Shown: positions 43,809 through 53,524 of the stretch, in pieces
Layout of the letters: each line of letters opens with the position of its first letter
How positions within the stretch are numbered: the first letter of the stretch is position 1
Source of the DNA: Bacillus sp. WMMC1349
GTDB lineage: Bacteria > Bacillota > Bacilli > Bacillales > Bacillaceae
Length of the DNA stretch: 64,000 nt
NCBI RefSeq assembly: GCF_013155385.1
Contig: NZ_JABJUQ010000008.1
Span: 24,529-88,528, forward strand
Direction of reading: 5' to 3'
Notes under the pieces: generated by a model
Databases searched by the model: none
Seen by the model: the letters and a program-made list of their open reading frames with translations, nothing else
What the model was told of the DNA's origin: nothing
Program-made: the position numbers and the translations under genes

Positions 43809-44183
43809 CTACTGCCCTAGCTTACTTCGATCACCATGAACCTTGTTATGGCAAGCATTACAGAGACTTTCAAGGTTTGAAAGGTCTAAACGCTTGGACC
43901 AGTCCTCTTTTACTTCCACAATGTGGTGAACCATGTCAGCAGGTATGAAGCGATGTTCCCTCAAACATCTCTGACAAAGATAGTTGTCTCTTAACAAAGC
44001 AAGTTGTCTTGTTTGCTTCCAATCAGTTGATTTATAAAAACTTGTAATTGTTTTGTCTCTTGAATGTTTGTTGTATTGTTTTGTTTCCTCTTGCTTGATG
44101 TGCTTATGATCATGGCAATAGGCTTCTCTAGTTAGTGCCTTACACCCATAGGCCTTACACTCCCTTAACGGCTTAGGTGGCAT
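43809..44183 (-). CDS. HNH endonuclease (unit C)
   Basis: Identical to 3108..3482. Confidence 0.9.
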   Translation of the reverse strand: MPPKPLRECKAYGCKALTREAYCHDHKHIKQEETKQYNKHSRDKTITSFYKSTDWKQTRQLALLRDNYLCQRCLREHRFIPADMVHHIVEVKEDWSKRLDLSNLESLCNACHNKVHGDRSKLGQ

Positions 44184-44523
44184 TGTTATCCTTCCTTCGG
44201 TTGTAAAGAGATCGATTGTAAACGATTGCTTTTGTTCCATACTTGCTATCTTTATCGACAAATTCAATGTCAATATGCGTTGGATTAAGCGTTGAATCAT
44301 CCCTAGTTAAGTATGAAAAATCTGCATTTATAATCTTGTCAATTTTTTTACCGTTATAAAAAATACGTGGCGGAGAATCAATATCATCAAGTTCAATTTG
44401 AAGTAAAGGTGGTGCCATTTTCTCTTTAGTTGTGATTGATTGATACGGTTGATATGGACCATTTACTACCCTTTCCAATAGGTCAGATATACTCATATTG
44501 GCTAAATCCTTTTTAAAATCCAC
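44173..44523 (-). CDS. Unknown first late gene (unit C)
   Basis: Identical to 3472..3822. Confidence 0.75.
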   Translation of the reverse strand: MDFKKDLANMSISDLLERVVNGPYQPYQSITTKEKMAPPLLQIELDDIDSPPRIFYNGKKIDKIINADFSYLTRDDSTLNPTHIDIEFVDKDSKYGTKAIVYNRSLYNRRKDNNAT

Positions 44524-44670
44524 TTTTTATACCTCCCTCAAATAAAAAAACACCCTCCCTTTCGGAAAAGCGCTTGGCTATATTCTTTCTAAACCATGCC
44601 CACACTCAGAGGCTCCCTTTGCCATCAATCGTCTTATCTGAGATTCACTGGACACGGTTTACAGAGAACA

Positions 44671-44841
44671 TCAACCAAGTCCATTAACACGCTTATATTT
44701 AATAAAATTGAACTTACACATACCCCGGGAGGAAGCCAAGCATAGTAAGATCATGGGTACAATGAAAATACTATTCCCCGATACGGCTGCCGCAAGACTA
44801 GCGCTATCCAGGCTCAGAATGTTCCTCCCGTTCGGCTTCAT
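44671..44841 (-). CDS. Possible small membrane protein (unit C)
   Basis: Identical to 3970..4140. Confidence 0.4.
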   Translation of the reverse strand: MKPNGRNILSLDSASLAAAVSGNSIFIVPMILLCLASSRGMCKFNFIKYKRVNGLG

Positions 44842-44942
44842 TCCTCAACACCTTTGTTCCGTATCCGGATACGCCATTGATAAGGGAAAGGCGCGTCTCC
44901 CATATATTCTTGATAAGTAAATGTTATCGCTAATGCAGACAT
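44838..44942 (-). CDS. Possible 34-aa protein (unit C)
   Basis: Identical to 4137..4241. Confidence 0.4.
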   Translation of the reverse strand: MSALAITFTYQEYMGDAPFPYQWRIRIRNKGVEE

Positions 44943-45010
44943 AAATAGTCCCCCTTTTTGTCCCCCATTTTATCGGAAAAATGTCGGGATTTTGTCGATA
45001 AAAAAAGCAC

Positions 45011-45388
45011 TCAGATAATTCCGAGTGCTGTAGCTATACGGTTTATAGCGCGTTGCTTGATTTCATAATAAGTATCCTTTTTCATTCCGAGTTCTATATA
45101 GATATGAATATCTTTTACCCTTGCAGCAGTTAGATATTTCTTTTCAATGATTAACCGTTCTTCTTCATCCAAGCTGTTTTGTAAGGCGCGTTCCATCTGC
45201 TTGACCTTGAGTTCATTGAGATTTAATGAATCTCGGAGGGAAGGGAAAGTATTTATGCCAGCAGATGAACATTCCTTTTTGTTCTCCAATTGGACTTTAA
45301 GCGCACGGTAATTTTTCAATTCTTTGATGACAACTTTGCGGACGGCTTTTTCATCCACAGCTGGAAGAAAAGATAATTGTTTAGACAT
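45011..45388 (-). CDS. arpU: ArpU-family regulator (unit C)
   Basis: Identical to 4310..4687. Confidence 0.87.
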   Translation of the reverse strand: MSKQLSFLPAVDEKAVRKVVIKELKNYRALKVQLENKKECSSAGINTFPSLRDSLNLNELKVKQMERALQNSLDEEERLIIEKKYLTAARVKDIHIYIELGMKKDTYYEIKQRAINRIATALGII

Positions 45389-45406
45389 CCTATCCCTCCT
45401 ATTCTT

Positions 45407-45505
45407 CTACTTTTCTTTTTCCCATTTTTCAATACGTCTTTCGGTAAACTCTATCCAAATCAACGGTGCTGCAATAATAATGATTCCTATAATTAGATAG
45501 ATCAT
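45407..45505 (-). CDS. Small membrane protein (unit C)
   Basis: Identical to 4706..4804. Confidence 0.6.
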   Translation of the reverse strand: MIYLIIGIIIIAAPLIWIEFTERRIEKWEKEK

Positions 45506-45583
45506 GATTCTCCCTTCCCGTCTTATGTTATTTTTTAGTCAACTACGACTGAACACTATGCCGTTAATTTCTTAAACTGTGAA

Positions 45584-45730
45584 TTAGTCAATTTCTTCTT
45601 TCCAAGGCGCTTCATCTATAAGCTCAAGCCAACAATTTAATGAACAACAACATTCAAACCTATTTTCTTGATTAGTTGGATAACCTTCATCTGTTTGAAA
45701 CTCATCACCACAATTTGAGCATTCTTTCAT
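45584..45730 (-). CDS. Small cysteine-rich protein (unit C)
   Basis: Identical to 4883..5029. Confidence 0.6.
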   Translation of the reverse strand: MKECSNCGDEFQTDEGYPTNQENRFECCCSLNCWLELIDEAPWKEEID

Positions 45731-45743
45731 TTTCGTAACTCCT

Positions 45744-46142
45744 TTAACGAACAATTATCTCAATAATTTCAACATCTTTATCACTGAATACAATTGAACA
45801 GGCCGGACAATACTCTCCCGATTGCCAATCTTCCTCAAACTCTTCTCGTTCATCAAAATAGGAGCCGAACATTGGATCTTGTTCTAAGTGGTAGAAAAAC
45901 TCTTTTATTGTTCCACTATCTTTTTCTAGCCAGTTAACGAGACAATACCCGTCTCCACTCCAACTTTTTGCGACAATAACCTCTACTCCGGCAATTAAGC
46001 CATATATTTTAAGCCAATTTTGAATTTCTTCTTCATTTGGTTCTAGCCCAGTTAATTCGTTTTTAATTTGTTCTGATGTTTTTTTACTGGTATTCAATTT
46101 TGCCTTGTATAGATTTAGGAATTCCCCTTGTAAGAGTGTCAT
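45744..46142 (-). CDS. Unknown acidic protein (unit C)
   Basis: Identical to 5043..5441. Confidence 0.7.
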   Translation of the reverse strand: MTLLQGEFLNLYKAKLNTSKKTSEQIKNELTGLEPNEEEIQNWLKIYGLIAGVEVIVAKSWSGDGYCLVNWLEKDSGTIKEFFYHLEQDPMFGSYFDEREEFEEDWQSGEYCPACSIVFSDKDVEIIEIIVR

Positions 46143-46309
46143 TTCCATGCCTCCCAATAATTCTGTTTTTCAAATATAAAATTACGTGAAGGTTTTAAAT
46201 ACTCTCGGTAGACAATTGGGTACTTTTTGATATAAGCCAACCGTTCTTTCTCTGTCATCTTCCAAACTTTCACTTCCCCTGGCAATCTCCAATTTTTATT
46301 TGAACTCAT
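46139..46309 (-). CDS. Unknown 56-aa protein (unit C)
   Basis: Identical to 5438..5608. Confidence 0.6.
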   Translation of the reverse strand: MSSNKNWRLPGEVKVWKMTEKERLAYIKKYPIVYREYLKPSRNFIFEKQNYWEAWK

Positions 46310-46472
46310 ATTTATTCCCCCCTTTACTTTTGTAAAGTACCCTGTGACGCCTGCAGAACGGTGTTTGATTTTTAGCAGCTTGTTTATTTATGCCTTCTTC
46401 AAAAACAGTAATGACCTGTAGATTCTCAGAATCATAGTTTGTTGCCACCCACTGAACAACACGCCTTATCAT
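46296..46472 (-). CDS. Unknown 58-aa protein (unit C)
   Basis: Identical to 5595..5771. Confidence 0.55.
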   Translation of the reverse strand: MIRRVVQWVATNYDSENLQVITVFEEGINKQAAKNQTPFCRRHRVLYKSKGGNKYEFK

Positions 46473-46483
46473 GTTTATCCCCC

Positions 46484-46921
46484 TTAAAACGGCAAATCTG
46501 AATCTTTTATATCAATCGGCTTTCCATTATTGGCAAACGGGTCATCTAGGAATCTATTTCCTTGCTGTTGTCTCTGGTTCTGTCCTTGATTCTGGTTGCT
46601 GTTTTTTGTATCCAGAAATTGAACTGATTCAGCGACTAATTCTGTAATGAACACCCGACCACCATGCTGGTTTTCATAGTTGCGTGTCTGCAATCGTCCG
46701 TCTACGCCTGCTAATGATCCCTTTTTAAGAAAGTTCGCGACGTTTTCAGCCTGCTTTCTCCAAGCCACACAGTTTATAAAGTCTGCTTCTGACTCTCCAT
46801 TTTGATTTTTGAACGGTCGATTAACCGCAAGTGTGAATCCTGCAACAGCAACACCTGAGCCGGTATATCTTAACTCTGGATCTTTAGTTAAGCGTCCAAC
46901 AATAATTGATCTATTTAACAT
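46484..46921 (-). CDS. ssb: Single-stranded DNA-binding protein (unit C)
   Basis: Identical to 5783..6220. Confidence 0.96.
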   Translation of the reverse strand: MLNRSIIVGRLTKDPELRYTGSGVAVAGFTLAVNRPFKNQNGESEADFINCVAWRKQAENVANFLKKGSLAGVDGRLQTRNYENQHGGRVFITELVAESVQFLDTKNSNQNQGQNQRQQQGNRFLDDPFANNGKPIDIKDSDLPF

Positions 46922-47027
46922 GTTTAAATTCTCCCTCTCATTTTTTCGACAAAATTCGACAAATGAAGCCGTTATTTATTTTACTCTCCGGTGTGAAATC
47001 CCATTTATACGGAAAGTTGTTTCAATC

Positions 47028-47240
47028 TCATGAATAACCATGCTTTTCGAGCGCTGCCCTTACCTTGTCGAGATCGTATTCAATACCATCAATTTCGATA
47101 TACTCTAAATCGTCGTTTAAAAAGCCATAGCGACGTTTTAACTCTATTAGACTATCAATGTTCCTCCATAGGGTGTTATGCCCCACAGTGCGCCTATAAT
47201 CGTTTTTATAGCGTATAATCAGACGCTTAGCTGTTCCCAT
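47028..47240 (-). CDS. Unknown 70-aa protein (unit C)
   Basis: Identical to 6327..6539. Confidence 0.65.
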   Translation of the reverse strand: MGTAKRLIIRYKNDYRRTVGHNTLWRNIDSLIELKRRYGFLNDDLEYIEIDGIEYDLDKVRAALEKHGYS

Positions 47241-47643
47241 TCTTCTGTCGCCCTTGTAATCTGAACTCGATTCCTGGCTTTTCACCGTACTTTTTACAAG
47301 CAGTTACTTTTGAAACTTGGTTATCATCTTTCCAAGCAATTTTGTTTAGAGCATCGAACACGCCTTTTATAAGATTGTCGATGTCTGGCTTTTTGGTATG
47401 CAGCGTATTGATGGATTGTTGCTGTTTTTTCTTTGACCAACTTTTAGGAATCGGCATAACGAAAGTGATATCTACATGGAGTGCTCCCGATTCAAAAGGA
47501 TCGCTTTTCATCTGTTTCTGCGCTTCCCACTTGATGAAATCTTTATAGGCTAAGTATCGTTGAGCGTTTTTATTTACGAATTTGCCACGCCCAGTCATTC
47601 GAACGGCTCCCATTGGTGTAACGGGTATGTTAAGGGTGATCAT
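47227..47643 (-). CDS. rusA: RusA-like resolvase (unit C)
   Basis: Identical to 6526..6942. Confidence 0.93.
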   Translation of the reverse strand: MITLNIPVTPMGAVRMTGRGKFVNKNAQRYLAYKDFIKWEAQKQMKSDPFESGALHVDITFVMPIPKSWSKKKQQQSINTLHTKKPDIDNLIKGVFDALNKIAWKDDNQVSKVTACKKYGEKPGIEFRLQGRQKNGNS

Positions 47644-47924
47644 TGGTTGCCCCTCAATTCTTTTAACTCTTTTGATTTATACTGATTTTTCCGTCTTATT
47701 AATTTTTTATCTGGAACTTTAAGCTTTTTGCTTAATCCATCATGGTATGGGCAAAAGTCAAATGGGCCGTGTGATTTTGCACACTCCTTACACATTGGCA
47801 AATCACAAGTTCTATGAATACCACCATGAACTGATGTCCACACATAAGCTGTTACAAAATCACATAACTGAGTTACCTCATTTTTCCGACAGATAGCGCA
47901 AGGATTTTCAGGTAATTTAATCAT
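47640..47924 (-). CDS. Cys/His-rich protein (unit C)
   Basis: Identical to 6939..7223. Confidence 0.7.
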   Translation of the reverse strand: MIKLPENPCAICRKNEVTQLCDFVTAYVWTSVHGGIHRTCDLPMCKECAKSHGPFDFCPYHDGLSKKLKVPDKKLIRRKNQYKSKELKELRGNQ

Positions 47925-48298
47925 TCCGCCACCTCCAATAGATCAGGATTTCGATATATGTCGCCGATAACTTCGATTCTGTCTTTCCAATATTCCAAAC
48001 CCGCATAACTACTGGCCCTTATTTGCTTACCTATAAAACTAGTGTCTTTATATACAACAACGTACAAGATATTTAGGTCGCCTTGATGGTAGACATCCCC
48101 CTCGTAGATCTCCTGACCGTTTTTGTCCTTCAATCCGGTGTATTGTCCAATTGATGCCCACTCTACCTGTATATGACCGTTATAAGGAGCACTGATATAG
48201 GCTAATTTTTTATCATGGTATAAGTCGATACCGCCATAAAACCATTTAATATCGCCATAATCCTCAATCGGTTTACCTCGAAACTTGATCTCTCTCAA
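47921..48298 (-). CDS. YopX-family protein (unit C)
   Basis: Identical to 7220..7597. Confidence 0.9.
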   Translation of the reverse strand: MREIKFRGKPIEDYGDIKWFYGGIDLYHDKKLAYISAPYNGHIQVEWASIGQYTGLKDKNGQEIYEGDVYHQGDLNILYVVVYKDTSFIGKQIRASSYAGLEYWKDRIEVIGDIYRNPDLLEVAE

Positions 48299-48303
48299 TC
48301 TCC

Positions 48304-48399
48304 TTACCTCCCGTCATCATGTATCCATTGCTTAATCTGTTTTTCTCTGTATCCGGCCAGAAATAAGATCTCAAATGCAGCTTTTATTTGCTCAAGCAC
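48304..48399 (-). CDS. Possible 31-aa protein (unit C)
   Basis: Identical to 7603..7698. Confidence 0.4.
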   Translation of the reverse strand: MLEQIKAAFEILFLAGYREKQIKQWIHDDGR

Positions 48400-48601
48400 C
48401 GAATATCCCGCCTTCTCTTTCCCTGATATGCCCCAACTCCGCACGGTCATAGAGTAAGAGAAAGACTTCTTTCACTGGTCGTTTAACGATTTTTGCAATT
48501 CTTTCAATGGGTAAACCGCCCTGCCAGTAAGATTCAACTTCATCCACTTCGTCCGGCTTCCAATCAAAATTACAATGATCAAGCATGATATAAACACCCA
48601 T
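48392..48601 (-). CDS. Small HTH-like protein (unit C)
   Basis: Identical to 7691..7900. Confidence 0.65.
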   Translation of the reverse strand: MGVYIMLDHCNFDWKPDEVDEVESYWQGGLPIERIAKIVKRPVKEVFLLLYDRAELGHIREREGGIFGA

Positions 48602-48750
48602 TAGGCGCTCTCCTTTATCGCTTTTTCCATTTCGCGCATTTTCTCTTCTAGCATTTTGATAACTGGTGTCAGGTCTTTGCCTTTCCCTGTCTTCCTTGGC
48701 GACAATTCGTAAACTCCCGGCATCAATGGAATGATTTGATAGTTTTTCAT
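48601..48750 (-). CDS. Unknown 49-aa protein (unit C)
   Basis: Identical to 7900..8049. Confidence 0.6.
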   Translation of the reverse strand: MKNYQIIPLMPGVYELSPRKTGKGKDLTPVIKMLEEKMREMEKAIKESA

Positions 48751-50315
48751 TTCCAAGCTCCTAATCTATGATTTAATTTCATCCGGTCACCCTTGATGAT
48801 GACTATATAGTTCTCACACATTTCATAAATCCGTGTGCCGAGTGCTTCGTCTATTTGTACAAGCTGCTCAATATCCAATTCACTTGAAATGAGAATCGGC
48901 TTATGATTGAGATAACGATAATTGATGACTGAATATGTCTGTTCCACCTGCCAATCAGTTGCCCTAGGTTTACCCTTCAGAGGCTTAAATAGATCGTCTA
49001 TAAAAAGGACATCAACCTCTTTCATTCGCCGTAGCTTCTCTTCCAATTTTTCAAAATCATCTTTCAGATCATTGAAGCCCTCGACATATGGAAAGTATTG
49101 AACTGGCACGTTTTTCGATTTGATTAATTTATTTGATATGGCTGTAAGTAAATGTGTCTTTCCTGATCCTGGCTGTCCCAAAAGGGCAATGCTGTTTTTA
49201 CGTTTATCCTTGATACTGTCGAAATTCTTATAGTAATCAACAGCGCAATCGTAAGCATCAACGATCAGACCGTGTTTCCCTTCCGTAACAAAATTCTTGA
49301 ATTGTAATTTCTCAAACTCTGCAGTTATGTCACTAGAATTCATTAATTTCCTAATTCGACGCCACTCAACACATTTACAGCGTACCCACACCTCAATGCC
49401 GTCCCTGTTTTCTAGATAACCCAATTCATCCTTACAAGTGGGACAGTCATATTCACCCTTTTTTCTAAGGCGTCCGACTCTTCCACCAAAGATTGAGCTG
49501 ACCTTTCCTGAAGCTTCTTCAGTATTTTCTCCATAGCTTTGTCCGTACGGTTGTTGGTTGCCATTTCTCGTTCCCCTTCTTTCTTCTTCATTCTTCTGAA
49601 CTACTAATCTGGCATATTGTTTTCGCAATTTATCAGCACTTAAAATATTTTTGTACCAGAATTCGTGTTTAGTAGACCACAAGATCACTTCTTGAATATC
49701 TTTTCCTGTGCGTCCGTCACGTTCCATCATCAGTCGAATTGTATTAGCCCATTTATCAAGGTTTGGTTGTTTCATGTCAGGGGCGTTTATATGGACATGT
49801 TTCCAAAGCAATTCAGCCAGCTGCATTTGTTTTTCATCAAAAACCAAACGTTTATTATTATTATTATTTTCCTTCTTTACCTTCTTTACATTCTTATTAT
49901 TGTTCCATCTGCGTTCCGTCTCCGTTCCATCTGCGTTCTCTCTCCGTTCCAAGTTGCCTTTTTTGTAGTTCTCTAACCCCTGATATACCTCATAATTTAC
50001 GACAGTGAAGAGCGTTCCAAGTTCGGTGTCCTCGATTTTCAAACGATTTTCTTTAATCAGTCGATCAACCGCCCTTTTGATCCTCGAAAGTGAATACTGT
50101 TTGACCGATCTATTTTCGATATACTGCAAGTCTTTTTGTAAATTTCGATATGATCTTAAAAATTGACCGCGCTTCACCAAAACATCGCCTTTTCGTTGCC
50201 CCTCTTCCGAAAAAACTGCATTTCCATAAATAAAGAAGAATAGACGGAATTCGACTGGGTTTTGCCATATATCGCTTGTAAAAATGTCTCTACTTGTTTG
50301 GAACGCTCCGCCCAT
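48747..50315 (-). CDS. DnaD-like initiator fused in frame to DnaC-like loader (unit C)
   Basis: One base is missing from the A-run on the minus strand (six instead of seven, 49459..49464). The DnaD-like frame therefore runs on into the loader after RKKG, giving one 522-residue protein. The zinc ribbon and AAA+ domain are complete, but the separate loader start at 49564 now leads into a stop. In units A and B these are two overlapping genes. Most likely a homopolymer error, though the run is also a possible slippage site. Confidence 0.6.
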   Translation of the reverse strand: MGGAFQTSRDIFTSDIWQNPVEFRLFFFIYGNAVFSEEGQRKGDVLVKRGQFLRSYRNLQKDLQYIENRSVKQYSLSRIKRAVDRLIKENRLKIEDTELGTLFTVVNYEVYQGLENYKKGNLERRENADGTETERRWNNNKNVKKVKKENNNNNKRLVFDEKQMQLAELLWKHVHINAPDMKQPNLDKWANTIRLMMERDGRTGKDIQEVILWSTKHEFWYKNILSADKLRKQYARLVVQKNEEERRGTRNGNQQPYGQSYGENTEEASGKVSSIFGGRVGRLRKKGEYDCPTCKDELGYLENRDGIEVWVRCKCVEWRRIRKLMNSSDITAEFEKLQFKNFVTEGKHGLIVDAYDCAVDYYKNFDSIKDKRKNSIALLGQPGSGKTHLLTAISNKLIKSKNVPVQYFPYVEGFNDLKDDFEKLEEKLRRMKEVDVLFIDDLFKPLKGKPRATDWQVEQTYSVINYRYLNHKPILISSELDIEQLVQIDEALGTRIYEMCENYIVIIKGDRMKLNHRLGAWK

Positions 50316-50330
50316 AAAATCACCCTCTTG

Positions 50331-50990
50331 TTATGCTAATTCTTTCTCTGCTTTAGCCACCCATCTTTTAAGTAGATAGATACAATGGTCAGCTTGCCCT
50401 TTATTGATTTTGTTAATATCTTTGATGTCAAGAGCTGTTATAACGGTCTTCACATCGCCTTGTCCACGCAATTCAATATAATGTTGAGCAAGGGATTGAA
50501 TTTCATCCTTTTGCTCCTGTGTGATCATTTCAGGTGGTTTTGTCGCTTCTACTTTTTGTTGAAATGCGTCTGGATCGTCTTTATCTGTCGGAATGTTGAA
50601 TTGTTTCAAAAGAAAATATTTTTCAGCGTATGTCAAAGCCTTACCGACTCCCTTTTCTCCTGCTATATCAACACCCTGTGCATAAAAAGGGACAGTCAAC
50701 GTTTCTTCGGGATTTTCTGCATTCACCCAAATAAATTCAAGGTCTAATTCTGTGAAATATGTCGTTTTCTTTTTCTGATTGCCGTACTTATCTTTACTTT
50801 CAACTGTTTCTGTTAAGATGCGTTTGTCTACAATTTTCGGAATCAGTAAAAGCGTTTGTTTGTCTAATTCATCTCTGATAGCGCCTAAAACCTGACTTGA
50901 TCCGACATATTCGTACTGGTTTCCTTTGTTTTCTTTTTGGAGATACGGGATCGCCTTTCTGACCTCGATCAGCTTTTGATAAATATTCAT
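50331..50990 (-). CDS. erf: ERF annealing protein (unit C)
   Basis: Identical to 9631..10290. Confidence 0.92.
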   Translation of the reverse strand: MNIYQKLIEVRKAIPYLQKENKGNQYEYVGSSQVLGAIRDELDKQTLLLIPKIVDKRILTETVESKDKYGNQKKKTTYFTELDLEFIWVNAENPEETLTVPFYAQGVDIAGEKGVGKALTYAEKYFLLKQFNIPTDKDDPDAFQQKVEATKPPEMITQEQKDEIQSLAQHYIELRGQGDVKTVITALDIKDINKINKGQADHCIYLLKRWVAKAEKELA

Positions 50991-51571
50991 TATTCGTTCA
51001 CCTCGACTGTGAATTTATCTTCCCTATCAACCACTGTCACACCTGAAATAATCTCGCCATCTGCGTCTATTAGCTTGTCCCCGAAAACTGAAGATTTCTT
51101 TTTAATGGATGCCCAATCAACGTCTTTTTTAATTTTGACTAACCCTTTTGTTTCCGCGTATTTCAACAAGTCGGTTTCATTACGTTGATATTCCGGCTGC
51201 TGCTTGGTAAGCTTAATTTTTCCATACGGTAGATTGATTGACTTATATGGCTTTTTGCCACTTTCAATCTGCCTTCTGACTTCTTCCCGCATGTATCGCT
51301 CTAGTCTATGGATATAGAAGTTTTCACGCTCGACATATGGTTTTTTAGACTCATCACGCCAAAACTCAACCCGTTCAATTTGAGTTCTGAGGCGTTCAAG
51401 CTGCTTTTCAGCCACTGCATCTATTTCTGATTGTTTCCCTTTAAAGTAAGTGATGCGCCGTTGTGCTTCGGCTGCTGATTCTAGGTCAGTCACCTCAAAC
51501 ACTTCATAATCCTTTTCCTCTTCTTCGACCTGATCGATTAACACTTGTTCTGTTTCTGGAAGACTACTCAT
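50990..51571 (-). CDS. Gam-like nuclease inhibitor (unit C)
   Basis: Identical to 10290..10871. Confidence 0.85.
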   Translation of the reverse strand: MSSLPETEQVLIDQVEEEEKDYEVFEVTDLESAAEAQRRITYFKGKQSEIDAVAEKQLERLRTQIERVEFWRDESKKPYVERENFYIHRLERYMREEVRRQIESGKKPYKSINLPYGKIKLTKQQPEYQRNETDLLKYAETKGLVKIKKDVDWASIKKKSSVFGDKLIDADGEIISGVTVVDREDKFTVEVNE

Positions 51572-51675
51572 TAATTTGTTTCCTCCCTTGATTTTTCAAA
51601 AAATATTCGATATGCTTTAAATATTCTTTCTTAAAAAATCACTTCCCTAAAGTTCACTTGGCAGAGTGAACTTTT

Positions 51676-51780
51676 TTAATTGTCTTCCTCTTCGTTGTCT
51701 TTCTCTTTTTCATACTTCAAATATTCCAACGGATAACCGTAACGGTTGATTTCTGTAATGATTGGATGCTCGATATTCAT
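51676..51780 (-). CDS. YqaI-like protein (unit C)
   Basis: Identical to 10976..11080. Confidence 0.6.
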   Translation of the reverse strand: MNIEHPIITEINRYGYPLEYLKYEKEKDNEEEDN

Positions 51781-52046
51781 TGATACGCCCTCCTTACAGT
51801 TGAAACGTCTATCCCTTTACTTAAGAGTTGGGACGCTATTTCATGCAGCTGAACAACTTGTTCTGGATGCTCCATCCGTTTAAGATCCTTACAATGGGCA
51901 ATCATCGACCCTGCTATTTCAATACACCCTTCATAATCTCCGTCCTCAATAGCATCTGGTAACAGTTCAGTGATTAGAAAATCCATTGATTTGATTAGCC
52001 TTTCAGCTCTTTCCTGATCAGACTTTAGAAATCGATTTAAATTCAT
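51777..52046 (-). CDS. Unknown helical protein (unit C)
   Basis: Identical to 11077..11346. Confidence 0.7.
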   Translation of the reverse strand: MNLNRFLKSDQERAERLIKSMDFLITELLPDAIEDGDYEGCIEIAGSMIAHCKDLKRMEHPEQVVQLHEIASQLLSKGIDVSTVRRAYQ

Positions 52047-52096
52047 GCTTATCCTCCTCTTTGGTATAATGTTCCTGTAAGATAGGGGGTGAAACT

Positions 52097-52477
52097 ATGA
52101 AACTTGATCACGATTGTGTAAGAGAAATCCTTCTTGAATTAGAAGAAAAACTTACATTGAACGACCAGCTAAATACTAGCGAGGTAAGAGAACTTCAAAC
52201 CGTTCAAAAGTTTGGAGAAGAAACCTCGTTTTACGCTATTTTAAAGCTAATTGATGCCAATTTTATCGAAGGTAAAGCAATACGATCTGATGATTCACTA
52301 AGTGGCTTAATCCTAGGTCATTTGACCTGGGATGGCCATGTATTTCTTGATAACATAAGAGAGACATCAATATGGGAAGCTACTAAAGAAAAAACAAAAG
52401 GTCTTGCAAGTATTTCAGTGTCGTTAATGGCTGGAATTGCACAAGATTATTTAAAACAAAGGCTCGGTTTAAATTAA
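52097..52477 (+). CDS. DUF2513 protein (unit C)
   Basis: Identical to 11397..11777. Confidence 0.87.
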   Translation: MKLDHDCVREILLELEEKLTLNDQLNTSEVRELQTVQKFGEETSFYAILKLIDANFIEGKAIRSDDSLSGLILGHLTWDGHVFLDNIRETSIWEATKEKTKGLASISVSLMAGIAQDYLKQRLGLN

Positions 52478-52722
52478 TATTGTTTTCCTTCAGTCCAACC
52501 ATGCTCATTAAGAAATCTAATAAGATCATTTATAAACTGTGTATATTTTTCTGTAGAATAATCATTACTGTTAAAAGTCAGTTCAAGATTGAGCTGGCTT
52601 TCTTTAGCATCACCCATGGAAAAAGCATTTCTATTTTTTATTTCAAACCCTTTAATCCAGACAGCTGCCCAGGCCTTACCTTTTTCTAATGTAACTGGCA
52701 TTTGATATTTCATATTAGCCAT
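52474..52722 (-). CDS. Unknown 82-aa protein (unit C)
   Basis: Identical to 11774..12022. Confidence 0.65.
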   Translation of the reverse strand: MANMKYQMPVTLEKGKAWAAVWIKGFEIKNRNAFSMGDAKESQLNLELTFNSNDYSTEKYTQFINDLIRFLNEHGWTEGKQY

Positions 52723-52743
52723 TTATTCTCTCTCCTTTAACTT

Positions 52744-52833
52744 TTAGATATGCTTCTTCACAAAAGCCTGATAAATCTTCATAAAACGTTCTGCCTCGCT
52801 TAGAGCAAGCCATTCTTTTGTTTTGATCTTCAC
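52744..52833 (-). CDS. Possible 29-aa protein (unit C)
   Basis: Identical to 12044..12133. Confidence 0.5.
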   Translation of the reverse strand: MKIKTKEWLALSEAERFMKIYQAFVKKHI

Positions 52834-52867
52834 TTTACCCACCTCCTTTTAGTTGGTCAGTAATGAC

Positions 52868-53524
52868 CTAATCTACTGGCTGTATATATCTCGGACGCTT
52901 CTTTATCACTCTCTGCACTTCACCAGTTGTATTGTTAACCAATACTTGCTTTCCTCTGTGATCAGTCCCCATTGTGTAAGTATCAATCCCCTTTTCCTCA
53001 GCAAACTCTTCTAACAAACCTTTTTGTCCTTCTGCTCTTCGTAAGGCACTGACTGTTGATAGCGATTCGATCATAAATGATGTAATATCCGAGTTTTGAT
53101 AATCTGAAATAAAGTCAAATACTTCTCGTTCTGTTCCAATGCAATTGTCTAGTCCCTTTTCTTCAATAACTCGCATTGTGTAAAAATAGTCTTTCATTTC
53201 ATATTTATCACCGTCATAATGCTTTTCGACCGGGAACATCTGCATCAATTCCCTTGGCGTTAACCAACCTATCATTGTATTGATAGAGCCAATAATGTGA
53301 AATCTCGTTAGTACGTCTTCATATGTTTCAGGCATGTCCTCACTATTAATCATTTTTAAACCACTAAAGACAACTCTTTTGAGGGTCTCTCTTTCAATAG
53401 ATCCCTGGCTTTCGCATTGTGCCAATCCTTCGTATAGCTCATTTAAAAATATTTTTCGATAGATCGAATAATAATCCACCTTTTCCTTTTGAATACCATC
53501 TATAACCTGCAATTGATTTGACAT
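52868..53524 (-). CDS. Unknown 218-aa protein (unit C)
   Basis: Identical to 12168..12824. Confidence 0.7.
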   Translation of the reverse strand: MSNQLQVIDGIQKEKVDYYSIYRKIFLNELYEGLAQCESQGSIERETLKRVVFSGLKMINSEDMPETYEDVLTRFHIIGSINTMIGWLTPRELMQMFPVEKHYDGDKYEMKDYFYTMRVIEEKGLDNCIGTEREVFDFISDYQNSDITSFMIESLSTVSALRRAEGQKGLLEEFAEEKGIDTYTMGTDHRGKQVLVNNTTGEVQRVIKKRPRYIQPVD